This document shows, piece after piece, positions 50,490 through 59,020 of a stretch of 64,000 bases of DNA; positions within the stretch are counted from its first letter, which is position 1, and every line of letters begins with the position of its first letter. The stretch lies in the NCBI RefSeq assembly GCF_012933445.1, contig NZ_JABBNC010000008.1:186001-250000 (forward strand). The letters are read 5' to 3'. The position numbers and the translations under genes are program-made. Under the pieces are notes generated by a model that was not told the DNA's origin, made no database searches, and saw only the letters and a list, made by a program, of their open reading frames with translations. Origin of the DNA: Actinoplanes sp. TBRC 11911 (GTDB taxonomy: Bacteria > Actinomycetota > Actinomycetes > Mycobacteriales > Micromonosporaceae).

Positions 50490-52484
50490 TCAAGTTCGTA
50501 TCGGGATCTTGCAAGTGACCGTGGTCCCACCGCCGGCCGGGCTGTGCACGTTGAAGGTGCCGCCCAGCGCCTGGATCCGGTCGGTCAGGCCGAGCAGCCC
50601 GGTGCCGCGTTCCGGGTCGGCGCCGCCCATCCCGTCGTCGCGGACCTGCAGCCACAGCACGCCGTCGGTCACCTCGGCCTCGACGTCGACGCTCGAGGCG
50701 CCGGCGTGCTTGACCGCGTTGTTGAGCATCTCCGAGACCACGAAGTAGGCGCCGACCTCGACCGCCTGCGGCAGCCGCCCGTCGAACCGCACGTCCACCT
50801 TCACCGGCGCGGTCGAGCGCCGCCCGAGCGCGCGCAACGCGGGCCGCAGACCGGAGTCGGACAGCACCGCCGGGTGGATGCCCCGGGACATCTCGCGCAG
50901 CTCGTCGATGACCGTCATGAGGTCCTGGGCGACGCCCGCCACCTCGCCGTCCCTCTGCGCCGGTGCCGTCCGCAGCCGCAGCGCCAGCGCGACCAGGCTC
51001 TGCTGGATGCCGTCGTGCAGGTCCCGCTCGATCCGGCGGCGTGCCTCGTCGGACGCGGCCACGATCCGGGCCCGCGACTTGGTCAGCTCGGCCCGGCTCT
51101 GTGCGTCCGCCACCGCGGTCGCCACCAGGTCGGTGAACTCGGTCATCCGCACCTCGACGTCGGGCGGCAACGCCCCGAACCCGGGTCCGGTGCCGATCAC
51201 GATCACGCCCCACAGCCGTCCGCTGACGTGGATCGGCACCCCGACCCCGGCTGCCAGCCCGACCGTCTGCACCAGGTTGCCGGGCAGGGCGCCGTAGTCG
51301 TCGACGCGGGCCGGCCGTCCGGTCCGCAACACCTGCTCGACCACCCCCTCGGCCGGCCGGCTGTCCCAGATCCCGCCGATCTCGGCCGTCGGCCCGTTCT
51401 CGCCCTGGCTGGCCAGCAGCGTGATCGTGCCGTTCAACTCGAAGCGCAGCAATCGGGCGCTGCCGCCCTCGCCGAAATGACGCAGCACCTCCTTGATGAC
51501 CGCGGCGAACACCTGCTCCGGGGCCTCGCCGCGGGCGATGAGCAACGCGAGGCGCCGCAGCGACGCCTGCATGTCGGCGAGCCGGCGCAGTTGCTCGTCG
51601 GTCTCGGTGTTCGCGATCGCGATGGCGGCGAGCTCGAAGAAGTCGGCGATGCGGGACTCGACGCCGGGCTGGAAGTCACCGAAGGTGGCGACGACCGACA
51701 CCCCCCATGTCCGGGAGCCCACCTTGATCGGCGTGGCGATCCCGGTGTTCAGGCCCAGCCGCACGGTGATGCCGCCGAACGGCCCGATGTTCAGGCCCTC
51801 GCCGGACAGCGACGCCGCCCGGCCGGTGTCGACCGCCGAGCGCATCATCATGCCGGGGATCAGCGTGACCCGCGTGCCGATCGGCGTCGTCATGGTTACC
51901 CGCCCGTAGGAGCCGACGATCGTCACCCACGGGTCCGGACCGCGGGGCGGCTCGGCGTCCGGGTCGTCCAGCCGGGCCACGAAGCTGGAGTCGGCGCCGA
52001 GCAGCCGTGCGAGCTCGTCGGCGATCGCCGCGAACACCTCGGCGGGTGCGGCCCCGCCGGCCACCAGCGTGGCGACGCGTCGCAGCGCGGCCTGCTCGTC
52101 GGCCAGATCACCGCGGGCACGCTCGGACGCCACCACGTTGCGCGCTACCGTCGTGGCGATCACCCCGACACTGACCGCCATCGCGAGCAGAAGGCCGAGC
52201 ACGGTGAAGGTGGAGGTGTCGAACTCCCCGCGCAACGGCGGCAGGAAATACCAGTCGTACGCCTCGATGACCACGACGCCGACGGGCAGCGCGTAGAGGA
52301 TCCCGGCCGTGCGAGCGACCCCGAGCACGAGCGCCAGCAGGGCGAGCCCGAGCACGAGGTCGGGCACGTGAGCGCGGCGCGCGGCGACACAGACACCGCT
52401 CGCGGCCGCGAACGCCACGGCCCCCGTCAGAACGGACAAGAACACCTCGGCCGGCAGCGGGATCCGTCGAGATCTCAGTTGCAC
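50490..52484 (-). CDS. DUF4118-GAF-GAF sensor histidine kinase (NarL-system type)
   Basis: A 664-residue kinase. An N-terminal bundle of about four helices ends in IEAYDWYFLPPLRGEFDTST, the DUF4118 signature seen in KdpD-like sensors. Two GAF domains follow (about 150-300 and 315-455). The HisKA_3 motif RRIERDLHDGIQQSLVALAL holds the phosphorylated His. The ATP site has SEMLNNAVKHAGAS and DDGMGGADPERGTGLLGLTD. GTG 52484 is chosen because the frame before it lacks membrane or domain features. No cognate regulator is adjacent, so it is an orphan; the LuxR gene at 28559 is too far away to link. Confidence 0.83.
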   Translation of the reverse strand: MQLRSRRIPLPAEVFLSVLTGAVAFAAASGVCVAARRAHVPDLVLGLALLALVLGVARTAGILYALPVGVVVIEAYDWYFLPPLRGEFDTSTFTVLGLLLAMAVSVGVIATTVARNVVASERARGDLADEQAALRRVATLVAGGAAPAEVFAAIADELARLLGADSSFVARLDDPDAEPPRGPDPWVTIVGSYGRVTMTTPIGTRVTLIPGMMMRSAVDTGRAASLSGEGLNIGPFGGITVRLGLNTGIATPIKVGSRTWGVSVVATFGDFQPGVESRIADFFELAAIAIANTETDEQLRRLADMQASLRRLALLIARGEAPEQVFAAVIKEVLRHFGEGGSARLLRFELNGTITLLASQGENGPTAEIGGIWDSRPAEGVVEQVLRTGRPARVDDYGALPGNLVQTVGLAAGVGVPIHVSGRLWGVIVIGTGPGFGALPPDVEVRMTEFTDLVATAVADAQSRAELTKSRARIVAASDEARRRIERDLHDGIQQSLVALALRLRTAPAQRDGEVAGVAQDLMTVIDELREMSRGIHPAVLSDSGLRPALRALGRRSTAPVKVDVRFDGRLPQAVEVGAYFVVSEMLNNAVKHAGASSVDVEAEVTDGVLWLQVRDDGMGGADPERGTGLLGLTDRIQALGGTFNVHSPAGGGTTVTCKIPIRT

Positions 52485-52625
52485 GCGGTCGAGGTTCCCA
52501 CCACCCACCGCGCAGAGGTCCCGAGCGGCGGCACAGGTGTGGAAGATCACCACCGGACGATCGCATCGTGACGGTACGCCGCGGTGCGAACCTCCCTCGA
52601 CGCATCGATCTGCGACCATGGATTC

Positions 52626-54077
52626 ATGGGGCCGGAGCTATGGACCGATGCCGAACGTGCGGCTCTGACGAACGGCGTCCGGCGTTGCTACGAAAACGCG
52701 GGGCTGCGCGCCCCGGAGATCGTGGCCTGGGCGTCGTCGCCACTGGCCGGAGAACGGCTCGCCGCCGAACTCGCCCGGCGCCACACCTCGATCGGCACCC
52801 GGAGCCGGGCATGGGTCGTGCTGCTCGCTCGGGCGGTCTCGTCGGGAACCCTCGGCGTACTGTCCTTCGGGATCACGTTCGGCCTGTCCCTCGCCGGCGC
52901 GGTTTACTGGCTGCTCGCCATTCTCCCGTCCGCCGTCTCCCCGGACGACGATGAGTGGTTTCCGCTGGCGCACGCCCGCGGTGCGTGGATCGGTGCGATC
53001 ACCGCGGTGGTGCTGACGCTCACGGCCTTGTTGGTCGTGATGACCCGCACGATCGCCGCCGTCCCCGTCAGCTGGGTCCTGACCGGAACGCTGTACGGGG
53101 CCCTCTTCGCGGTCTTCGGCCCCTACCTGCCGATCGTCATCGGCGGCTGGGCGGGTGTGGCCGTGAGCACGCTCGGAGCCGCTTCCGGCGCGCCACCCGA
53201 GTCATGGATATCGACGCTGCTGACGGCCACCGTACTGCCGGTATTCGCGGTGGCCGTCGTGGTCGGCTTCGTGGTCCGGATGCGCACCGGCCCACCCGCA
53301 CCGTTGCGCTACACCGACGACACCCACCTCCGGATCCGCAACAGCCTCGCCGCAACGATCGATCTTGCTCCCGTGACGCTGCCCGGGCAGCTGTGGAACG
53401 ATCCCGACAGGCCGGTTGAACTGGCCGTCGCATGGGCCGTCTCGACGGGGCGGCCGGTGGTCCGGCGATATCCGGTCGCCCACTTCGACACTCAGACCGG
53501 TCATCGCGTGCTTTCCGGCACCTTGACCGCCGCGCCGCACCTCGGCTGGTGGTGGCCGCACCGCCGCTTCGTCGTCTTCAGCCACACCCCCACGGAAGAA
53601 CATGACGAACACCTCATCGACGGCTTCCGGCGCCCGCACCGCACCGACGGCCCGGCCATCTCGTGGCCCGACGGTTACCGTGTGTACGCGGTGCACGGCG
53701 TCGGGGTGCCCGCCGAGTTCGTCGAGGCCGGGTGGGACGCCGAGGCCTTGCACCGGCATCCGAACACCGAGGTGCGCCGCGCCGCGATCGAGCTGATCGG
53801 CTGGTCGTCCTACATCGAAGGGGCGGGCTGGGAGCTGGTCGCGACCGCACCCGATCCCGGTAACCCGCCGCATGAGCTGGCGCTCTACGAAGACCCGTCC
53901 GGGCGGCTGGCAAACGTGCGGGTCCTCGTCATGACCAACGGCAGCCCCAACCGATCAGGCAAACCACTCCGGTACGCCGAGACGGTGCCCGACACCATCA
54001 ACGATCCGGTGGCCGCGGCGGCCTGGCAATACGGTTGTCCCGTCGATGTGTACCGCCAGATGCGGCGCCGCACCTGA
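52626..54077 (+). CDS. Membrane protein with C-terminal DUF6745-like domain
   Basis: A 483-residue protein. After ~60 polar residues come four to five helices (VVLLARAVSSGTLGVLSFGI to ATVLPVFAVAVVVGFVVRM). The C-terminal half is soluble; its end (LHRHPNTEVRRAAIELIGW, then NPPHELALYEDPSGRLANV and AWQYGCPVDVYRQMRRRT) matches what I recall of DUF6745, an actinobacterial domain of unknown function with a conserved NDPVAAxAW segment. ATG 52626 is preferred over 52584, which starts inside the likely promoter. A long-stem terminator follows. Confidence 0.65.
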   Translation: MGPELWTDAERAALTNGVRRCYENAGLRAPEIVAWASSPLAGERLAAELARRHTSIGTRSRAWVVLLARAVSSGTLGVLSFGITFGLSLAGAVYWLLAILPSAVSPDDDEWFPLAHARGAWIGAITAVVLTLTALLVVMTRTIAAVPVSWVLTGTLYGALFAVFGPYLPIVIGGWAGVAVSTLGAASGAPPESWISTLLTATVLPVFAVAVVVGFVVRMRTGPPAPLRYTDDTHLRIRNSLAATIDLAPVTLPGQLWNDPDRPVELAVAWAVSTGRPVVRRYPVAHFDTQTGHRVLSGTLTAAPHLGWWWPHRRFVVFSHTPTEEHDEHLIDGFRRPHRTDGPAISWPDGYRVYAVHGVGVPAEFVEAGWDAEALHRHPNTEVRRAAIELIGWSSYIEGAGWELVATAPDPGNPPHELALYEDPSGRLANVRVLVMTNGSPNRSGKPLRYAETVPDTINDPVAAAAWQYGCPVDVYRQMRRRT

Positions 54078-54124
54078 GCCCTCCGAGTAGCACCGACCGC
54101 GCGTCGTATGTCTCAACGACGAGA

Positions 54125-54167
54125 ACGTGGCTTGGCGCCGCCCTGGCGGCCCAGCGCCAAGCCACGT
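54125..54167 (+). terminator. Hairpin terminator after the DUF6745-like gene
   Basis: ACGTGGCTTGGCGC (54125-54138) pairs perfectly with 54154-54167 over a 15-nt loop. Confidence 0.7.
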
Positions 54168-54241
54168 ATCGGTCCGCCCAGGGGCTTCGAGGGGAGAGAG
54201 GCGGACACCCATTAATTGCTCGTTCGTAAAGCAGGATGGAA

Positions 54242-55072
54242 TCACTTTCCTGCGGGGCTACCCTGGGCGAGTCGTGAGATGTGGTCCCACTCCTCAAGCC
54301 CGGCGAGGCGGCCGGCATACTCGACTCGCATCTCCTCGAGTCCCTTGATGCCGAACAACACCCGCAGCGGCGGATTCGGAGCGTCGGCGAGTGCGAGGAG
54401 CGCTTCGGCGGTGGCGGCGGGGTCTCCCGGCGTGAACCCGGCGCTGGCCGAGTTGGTCCGGAGGGCTTCGCGCGCGTGCGTGTATTCGGGCATCGGCGTG
54501 ACTTGCGGTGATGCCTCGAACAGGCCGGTCGGGAAGGCGATCGGTTCGATCAGGGTGACGTGGATGTCATAGGCGGCGACCTCAGCGGCCAGCGACTGAC
54601 TCATCGCTTCGAGTGCCCATTTCGACGCCTGGTAGATGCCCATCGTCGGGTAGGCGATCAGGCCTCCGAGCGAGGAAACCTGCATGATGCGGCCGTTGCG
54701 GCGTTCGCGCATTCCGGGCAGGACGGCCTGGGTCGTCCACAGGGAGCCGAAGTAGTTGACATCCATCTGCGCGCGGGCCTGTTCCGGGGTGGCTTCTTCC
54801 ACGGCACCGATGAGCATGTGCCCGGCGCTGTTGACCAACAGGTCGATGCCGCCGAACCGCTGCTCGGTCTCCTGGACGGCGGCGTCGACCGCGGCGCGGT
54901 CGGTGACGTCTAACTCCAGCCCGAGCACCCGGTCGCCGTAACGGTCGATCAGCGGTTTGAGCGTTTCAGTGTGGCGAGCCGCTGCCGCCAGATTGTCGCC
55001 GCGCTCGAGAATGGCTTTGGCCCAGTAGGCGCCGAGCCCTCGGGATGCTCCGGTGAGAAACCAGGTGGCCAT
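54242..55072 (-). CDS. Short-chain dehydrogenase/reductase, divergent partner of MmyB-like paralog 4
   Basis: A 276-residue classical SDR. Cofactor motif TWFLTGASRGLGAYWAKAIL, NNAG equivalent LVNSAGHMLIG, catalytic Ser in MQVSSLGG and the YxxxK pair in GIYQASKWALEAMS. The C-terminal substrate region (FDxF-like IAFPTGLFEASPQ) suggests an extended-substrate SDR of the kind common in actinomycetes. It diverges from an MmyB-like regulator with 116 bp between starts, the same arrangement as at 12138-13832. Confidence 0.87.
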   Translation of the reverse strand: MATWFLTGASRGLGAYWAKAILERGDNLAAAARHTETLKPLIDRYGDRVLGLELDVTDRAAVDAAVQETEQRFGGIDLLVNSAGHMLIGAVEEATPEQARAQMDVNYFGSLWTTQAVLPGMRERRNGRIMQVSSLGGLIAYPTMGIYQASKWALEAMSQSLAAEVAAYDIHVTLIEPIAFPTGLFEASPQVTPMPEYTHAREALRTNSASAGFTPGDPAATAEALLALADAPNPPLRVLFGIKGLEEMRVEYAGRLAGLEEWDHISRLAQGSPAGK

Positions 55073-55188
55073 GGTGATACCCCCATGATCGGTTGGATCG
55101 GTCGGAACCCAGCGTGCGGCGAACCCGGCAGGGTAAACAGAGTGAGTTTCACTCTGCCTAGCGATTCTGTGGGCGCGAACATGGAAGG

Positions 55189-56013
55189 GTGAACGCTCAC
55201 CTGCTGGCCGAGTTCTTGAAGGCGCGCCGGGTCGCGCTGAGCCCCCACGAGGTGGGCCTGTCCGCGAGCGGCCGCCGGAGGACCCCGGGACTACGCCGCG
55301 AAGAGGTCGCCGCCCTGGCCGGCGTCTCGACCGACTACTACACCCGGCTCGAGCAGCAACGCGCCACCGCGGTGCCTTCCGAGGTCGTGGTGAGTTCGCT
55401 GGTCCGGGCGTTACGGCTGAGCCAGGACGAACGGGACCACCTCTATCGCCTCACCGGGCACCCCGTCCCCGACCGCCATCGAGACGATCAGCATGTCGCG
55501 CCGGCATTGCTCAGGGCCCTCGACGCGCTCGCCGACATCCCGGCCCGGGTCATGACGGACCTCGGCGCGACACTCGCGCAGAACAAGCTGGCTCACGCCG
55601 TCTTCGGCCCCGCATCAAAGACAAGCTTCATCTACCAATGGTTCTGCGATCCTGCCGCGCGCAACGGGTACCCCGCCGAGGACCATGCTGCGGAGTCCCG
55701 CGCGCTCGTCGCGGACCTGCGCGCCGCGGTCACCCGCCGCGACGACGATCCCGCCCGGTCGCTGGTCGCACATCTGCTGGCCGACAGCCCGGAATTCACC
55801 GCACTCTGGAACCTGCATGACGTCGCCGTACTGCGCCGGCGCGAGAAACGGATCCTGCATCCCGAGGTCGGACTGCTCCAGTTCGACTGCCAGTTCCTCA
55901 TCGACGAGAACCGGTCGCAACTCCTGGCCCTCTTCTCGCCGCTGCCCGCAACGCCGACAGCCGACCGGCTCACCCTGCTCGCGCTCGCCACGTCCACCGA
56001 CATCGGCGGCTGA
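55189..56013 (+). CDS. XRE-family regulator with MmyB-like ligand-binding domain (paralog 4)
   Basis: A 274-residue regulator. Helix-turn-helix signature GRRRTPGLRREEVAALAGVSTDYYTRLEQQ and C-terminal MmyB domain with ATLAQNKLAHAVFG, FIYQWFCDPAARN and ALWNLHDVAVLRRREKRILH. GTG at 55189 gives MNAHLLAEFLKARR. It is divergent from an SDR, the arrangement reported for MltR-type regulators, so the SDR is the probable target. The ligand pocket probably holds an acyl chain, by analogy with the described MltR structure. Confidence 0.86.
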   Translation: MNAHLLAEFLKARRVALSPHEVGLSASGRRRTPGLRREEVAALAGVSTDYYTRLEQQRATAVPSEVVVSSLVRALRLSQDERDHLYRLTGHPVPDRHRDDQHVAPALLRALDALADIPARVMTDLGATLAQNKLAHAVFGPASKTSFIYQWFCDPAARNGYPAEDHAAESRALVADLRAAVTRRDDDPARSLVAHLLADSPEFTALWNLHDVAVLRRREKRILHPEVGLLQFDCQFLIDENRSQLLALFSPLPATPTADRLTLLALATSTDIGG

Positions 56014-56182
56014 ACTCACCGCCGGGGCGTGAAGCGACCGGTTCGCGCGGGGTGGCCGCAATCGCTCCCGGTGACCAGCCGTTGCACGATGGTCGCGGTC
56101 GGCAGCGACATGCGGTCAATTCTTCCGCGCGCCAGCCTTCCCCGGCCCCGCCGGCGTGTCGGTCGGCCGAGCGCGGGCGCCG

Positions 56183-56625
56183 TTAACCGGGCCTTCGGAA
56201 CCCGGCTACCGGTCCTATGTCGTCGATTCCGTCCATGCGTACATAGTCACCGGTGTGGGTGGCGTTCACGATGGTGTCGTCGCCGACGTAGATTCCCATG
56301 TGGTGCAGATCGGTAAACCAGAAGACGAGGTCGCCCAGCCTCAACTCGCCACGGGAAACGGGCTTGGTGGCTTGTCCGTCAGGTCAATCGGGCTGCCGCT
56401 GATCAGCTTGCCGCTCAACCCCGACGAGCCACCTTCGATGTACACGCGGCTGGCCAGCACATTCACATCGGACAGCGCCGCATCGACTCGGCTTTGCAGG
56501 GGCTTGAGCTGTTCCTCGACCTGGCGCGGGGACGGTTCGCCGTGTGCCGGCGCAGCGACACCGAGCGTAGAAACGCCTAGCGTCGCGGCACCGGCGCACA
56601 GCAGCGCGGCCCAGCCGGGCCTCAT
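56183..56625 (-). pseudogene. Degraded NlpC/P60 cell-wall hydrolase gene
   Basis: Reading from ATG 56625 on the minus strand there is a signal peptide (MRPGWAALLCAGAATLGVST to APAHGEP) and a short coiled-coil stretch (VEEQLKPLQSRVDAAL), then a stop at 56341. In a shifted frame over the same point the C-terminal third of an NlpC/P60 domain continues: PVSRGELRLGDLVFW, HHMGIYVGDDTIVNATHTGD and VRMDGIDDIGPVAGFRRPG, stop at 56183. The catalytic-Cys segment and most of the coiled coil are missing. One or more deletions and a frameshift therefore inactivated it. Family identity is secure from the C-terminal motifs. Confidence 0.75.
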
Positions 56626-56642
56626 GCGGGAGAACACGAAGC

Positions 56643-57194
56643 TCAGCCGGCGTGCGAGTGCGGCACGACCGGGGCGTAGTCGTTCTCGACGCCGGTCACC
56701 AGGTTGAAGTAGTTGGTGAAGGTGTTGAGTGCGATGTGCGCGACAACCTCGGCTATCTCCGCATCGGTGACACCGGCGTCGCGGGCCTTCTGAATGACGG
56801 CGTCCGCCACGATGCCACGGCCGCGCACGATGGCATCGGAGAGCGTCAGCAGCGCCGCGGTATGCGGATCGCTCGACCTGGCATCGCGAGCCAGCTCGAG
56901 TTCCGCGTCGTCGAGCCGGCCGACCCGTGCACCGAGGAAGGTGTGTGCGGACAGGCAGTACTCGCACCGGTTGTACTCCGAGGTCGCGATCGCCAACTGT
57001 TCGCGTACGGCCGAGTTGAGAACGCCGTGGGCAAGCGCACCGTTCAACGCCAGCCAACCCTTCAACACCGCGGGGCTGATGGCCATCATCGTGGTCATGT
57101 TCGGGGTGCCACCGAGGGCTTTCCTGGTCTCTGCCAATACATCGGCCGCCTTACCGGTGGCGGTGGCTGGCTCGACGGGTACAAAACGGGTCAC
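56643..57194 (-). CDS. Carboxymuconolactone decarboxylase / AhpD-like protein
   Basis: A 183-residue all-helical CMD-family protein with the peroxidase-type motif CEYCLSAHTFLG (CxxC followed by His), typical of AhpD-like alkylhydroperoxidases. The helix before it, AVREQLAIATSEYNR, supplies the Glu of the proton relay. It likely reduces peroxides or acts as a disulfide oxidoreductase. An inverted repeat (57211-57234) lies just upstream of its start and a third half-site at 57281; it is probably under control of a TetR- or MarR-type repressor. The pseudogene lies immediately downstream. Confidence 0.85.
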   Translation of the reverse strand: MTRFVPVEPATATGKAADVLAETRKALGGTPNMTTMMAISPAVLKGWLALNGALAHGVLNSAVREQLAIATSEYNRCEYCLSAHTFLGARVGRLDDAELELARDARSSDPHTAALLTLSDAIVRGRGIVADAVIQKARDAGVTDAEIAEVVAHIALNTFTNYFNLVTGVENDYAPVVPHSHAG

Positions 57195-57210
57195 GGCGAT
57201 TCCCTCTCGT

Positions 57211-57290
57211 TCTAACGGTTTCTTCCGTTAGAACCTCGCACGGCGAATCTTCGCGCGTCAACGCTTGGTGAGGTTGGTAACCGTTAGAAC
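57211..57290 (-). promoter_or_regulatory. Operator-like array upstream of the AhpD-like gene
   Basis: TTCTAACGG-(6)-CCGTTAGAA at 57211-57234 is a perfect 9+9 inverted repeat 17 bp upstream of the gene start. A further CCGTTAGAAC lies at 57281-57290. Size and spacing fit a TetR-type repressor site. Confidence 0.6.
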
Positions 57291-57359
57291 TGAGGGTCTG
57301 GTGTACGTCGCAAGGGGTCGGTCGCATGCCGGCCGAATTGACCGACGGGCGCGCGGCGG

Positions 57360-57770
57360 TTAGTCGGCGAGGGCCGCGAGCGCGGCCTCGGCGCACTCGT
57401 CGTCCTGCCCGGGCACCGTGCCGCCGCTGACCGCCAGCGCACCGAGGACGGTGTCGCCCCGCACGATGAGCACCGCACCGGCGCCGACCAGGATGGGCAC
57501 CCGCACGGCATGATCCAGTTGGGCGAAGAAGTCCGGCGAGGTCTCCTGCATCTTGCGCAGCACGGCGCCGTCGCGCCGGAACAGGGCGACGCTGGCCGCC
57601 TTGACCTGGGCGATCTGTGCGGAGAGTGGCGGTGCGCCGTTCATGCGGCCGAGGGCCTGCAGATGCCCGCCTTCGTCGACCACCGCGACCGTTACCGGCG
57701 CGGCCAACTTGGCGGCGCGCTCGTGTGCGCCGGCGATGACCGTCTGAGCGTCTTGGAGTGTCAACGGCAT
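57360..57770 (-). CDS. GlcG/HbpS-family heme-binding-like protein
   Basis: A 136-residue protein of the GlcG/HbpS family (formerly DUF336). Recognisable parts are TLQDAQTVIAGAHERAAKLA, the VTVAVVDEGGHLQALGRMNG strand and GALAVSGGTVPGQDDECAEAALAAL at the end. Members are cytosolic or secreted proteins, some binding heme or aiding glycolate or diol metabolism. It diverges from the TetR gene (88 bp between starts), with a palindrome between, so regulation by that TetR is likely. Confidence 0.84.
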   Translation of the reverse strand: MPLTLQDAQTVIAGAHERAAKLAAPVTVAVVDEGGHLQALGRMNGAPPLSAQIAQVKAASVALFRRDGAVLRKMQETSPDFFAQLDHAVRVPILVGAGAVLIVRGDTVLGALAVSGGTVPGQDDECAEAALAALAD

Positions 57771-57818
57771 GGCGATCCCCCTGAGTTATGTGGAGCCGCG
57801 CCCACAGCATGATTGAAG

Positions 57819-57828
57819 TACAGCTGTA
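57819..57828. promoter_or_regulatory. Palindromic operator candidate between glcG-like and tetR genes
   Basis: TACAGCTGTA is a perfect 10-bp palindrome 31 bp before the TetR start and 49 bp before the GlcG-like start. Confidence 0.45.
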
Positions 57829-57846
57829 GCGCAATGGGTGTCCAGC

Positions 57847-57858
57847 TATTCTGCCGGG
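57847..57858 (+). promoter_or_regulatory. -10 box TATTCT deciding the tetR start
   Basis: TATTCT at 57847-57852 lies 6 nt before ATG 57859 and falls inside the longer frame from 57838, favouring the later start. Confidence 0.4.
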
Positions 57859-58464
57859 ATGGACACCAAGGGCCGGCGCAAGCAGAACACCCGCGGGAAG
57901 GGCGACCTGCTCCGCGAGGAGATGCTGACGGCCGGCGTGCGCATGCTCGACGAACTCGGCGACGATCAGGCGCTGTCGCTGCGCGCTGTCGCTCGCGCCG
58001 TGTCCGTCGCCGCCACCTCGGTCTACCTCTACTTTCCCGACCGCGACGCACTGGTGCTGGCCGCGACGCAGCGCTGCCACGAGGAACTCGTCGCCGTCGG
58101 CGATGCCGCCGAGGCCGCCCACGACGGCCACCCCGCCGCGCAACTGCGGGCCCGCATCCTGGCCCAGGCAGAATGGGCGCAGACTCACCCCGGCCTTTAC
58201 AAGGTGCTGCATGAGAGCGGTGTCCACCGCCGCCTGGGCATGCCGTTCAAAGAGGTCATGGTCGAACGCACCCGCACCGCCGTCCAACGTTGCATGGACG
58301 CCGGCGCCGCCCCGCACGACGACGCGCTCACCGTGACGATCGACCTGCGCACGGCCGTCAACGGCATGCTGGCTCAGCGCATCAACGAGCCCGACCTGCC
58401 GTGGCCGCCGTTGGCCGACCAGCTCGACCGCTTCCTGACCAAACTGGTCGGCCTCCAACTCTGA
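57859..58464 (+). CDS. TetR-family regulator
   Basis: A 201-residue TetR protein. The DNA-binding part has LREEMLTAGVRMLDELGDDQ, LSLRAVARAVSVAATSVYLY and FPDRDALVLAAT, the standard TetR helix-turn-helix. The C-terminal ligand domain (HPGLYKVLHESGVHRRLGMP) resembles TetR_C_13-like domains common in actinomycetes. Start at ATG 57859 with leaderless promoter. It probably represses the divergent GlcG-like gene through the palindrome at 57819. Convergent with the lipoprotein gene that follows. Confidence 0.85.
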   Translation: MDTKGRRKQNTRGKGDLLREEMLTAGVRMLDELGDDQALSLRAVARAVSVAATSVYLYFPDRDALVLAATQRCHEELVAVGDAAEAAHDGHPAAQLRARILAQAEWAQTHPGLYKVLHESGVHRRLGMPFKEVMVERTRTAVQRCMDAGAAPHDDALTVTIDLRTAVNGMLAQRINEPDLPWPPLADQLDRFLTKLVGLQL

Positions 58465-58480
58465 CGCGACCGCGAGCCGT

Positions 58481-58921
58481 TCATCGACCGTCCCGCACCG
58501 TGACCGAACACTGGGTGACCGTGTTGGGTTTGGTCGCGGTCTCCCCGTCCATGGCAAGCTGAGACGTCGCGATCTGGCACCCCACCGTCTTGTTCCGGTC
58601 GATATTCAGGGCGCTCAGCGAGAGATACAGGTCAGATTCCTTAGCCGCCACCGTGACCGTGCGCGTCCAGGGTATCGGCGCGACGAGGCTGACCGATTTC
58701 TCGCCCAGCGTGTAGACGATCGCCGCCTCGCCCTTGCCCGTGACGTCGAAGGTAACCTTGATCGTCTCGTCGCCGCGCGGCTGGACGGTGCCGGGTGAGG
58801 CGGTCACTGTTCCGGCATGCGAGGCCGGCGGTGGAGTGCCCGGCGACGCGTCACCCCTGCAGGACGACATGCAAGCAATGGTCACGGCGAGAGCCGCGCA
58901 CGTGAGCCCGGAGCGACGCAT
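58481..58921 (-). CDS. MmpS-like exported lipoprotein
   Basis: A 146-residue protein. The signal segment MRRSGLTCAALAVTIACMSS ends near a lipobox-like Cys. The mature part is a single beta domain with IKVTFDVTGKGEAAIVYTLG, a PWTRTVTVAAKESDLYLSL core and the VGCQI ... TQCSV Cys pair, matching the MmpS/'transport accessory' fold of mycobacteria and relatives. No MmpL-type transporter is nearby, so a transport role is uncertain. Confidence 0.65.
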   Translation of the reverse strand: MRRSGLTCAALAVTIACMSSCRGDASPGTPPPASHAGTVTASPGTVQPRGDETIKVTFDVTGKGEAAIVYTLGEKSVSLVAPIPWTRTVTVAAKESDLYLSLSALNIDRNKTVGCQIATSQLAMDGETATKPNTVTQCSVTVRDGR

Positions 58922-59020
58922 TTAAGTATCTTGGCCCACCCGAAGGTCGTCGGCATCACCCGGCGACCTTCGGCGCCGGGTCGCACGGCGGCTCCGGCAC
59001 GGCGTGGTAACGCGGCAGGG

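Noticed and set aside
49812..52571. A 919-residue plus-strand frame opposite the cyclase and histidine kinase
   Set aside because: Arg/His/Gln-rich antisense composition, no motif, and real motifs lie on the minus strand.
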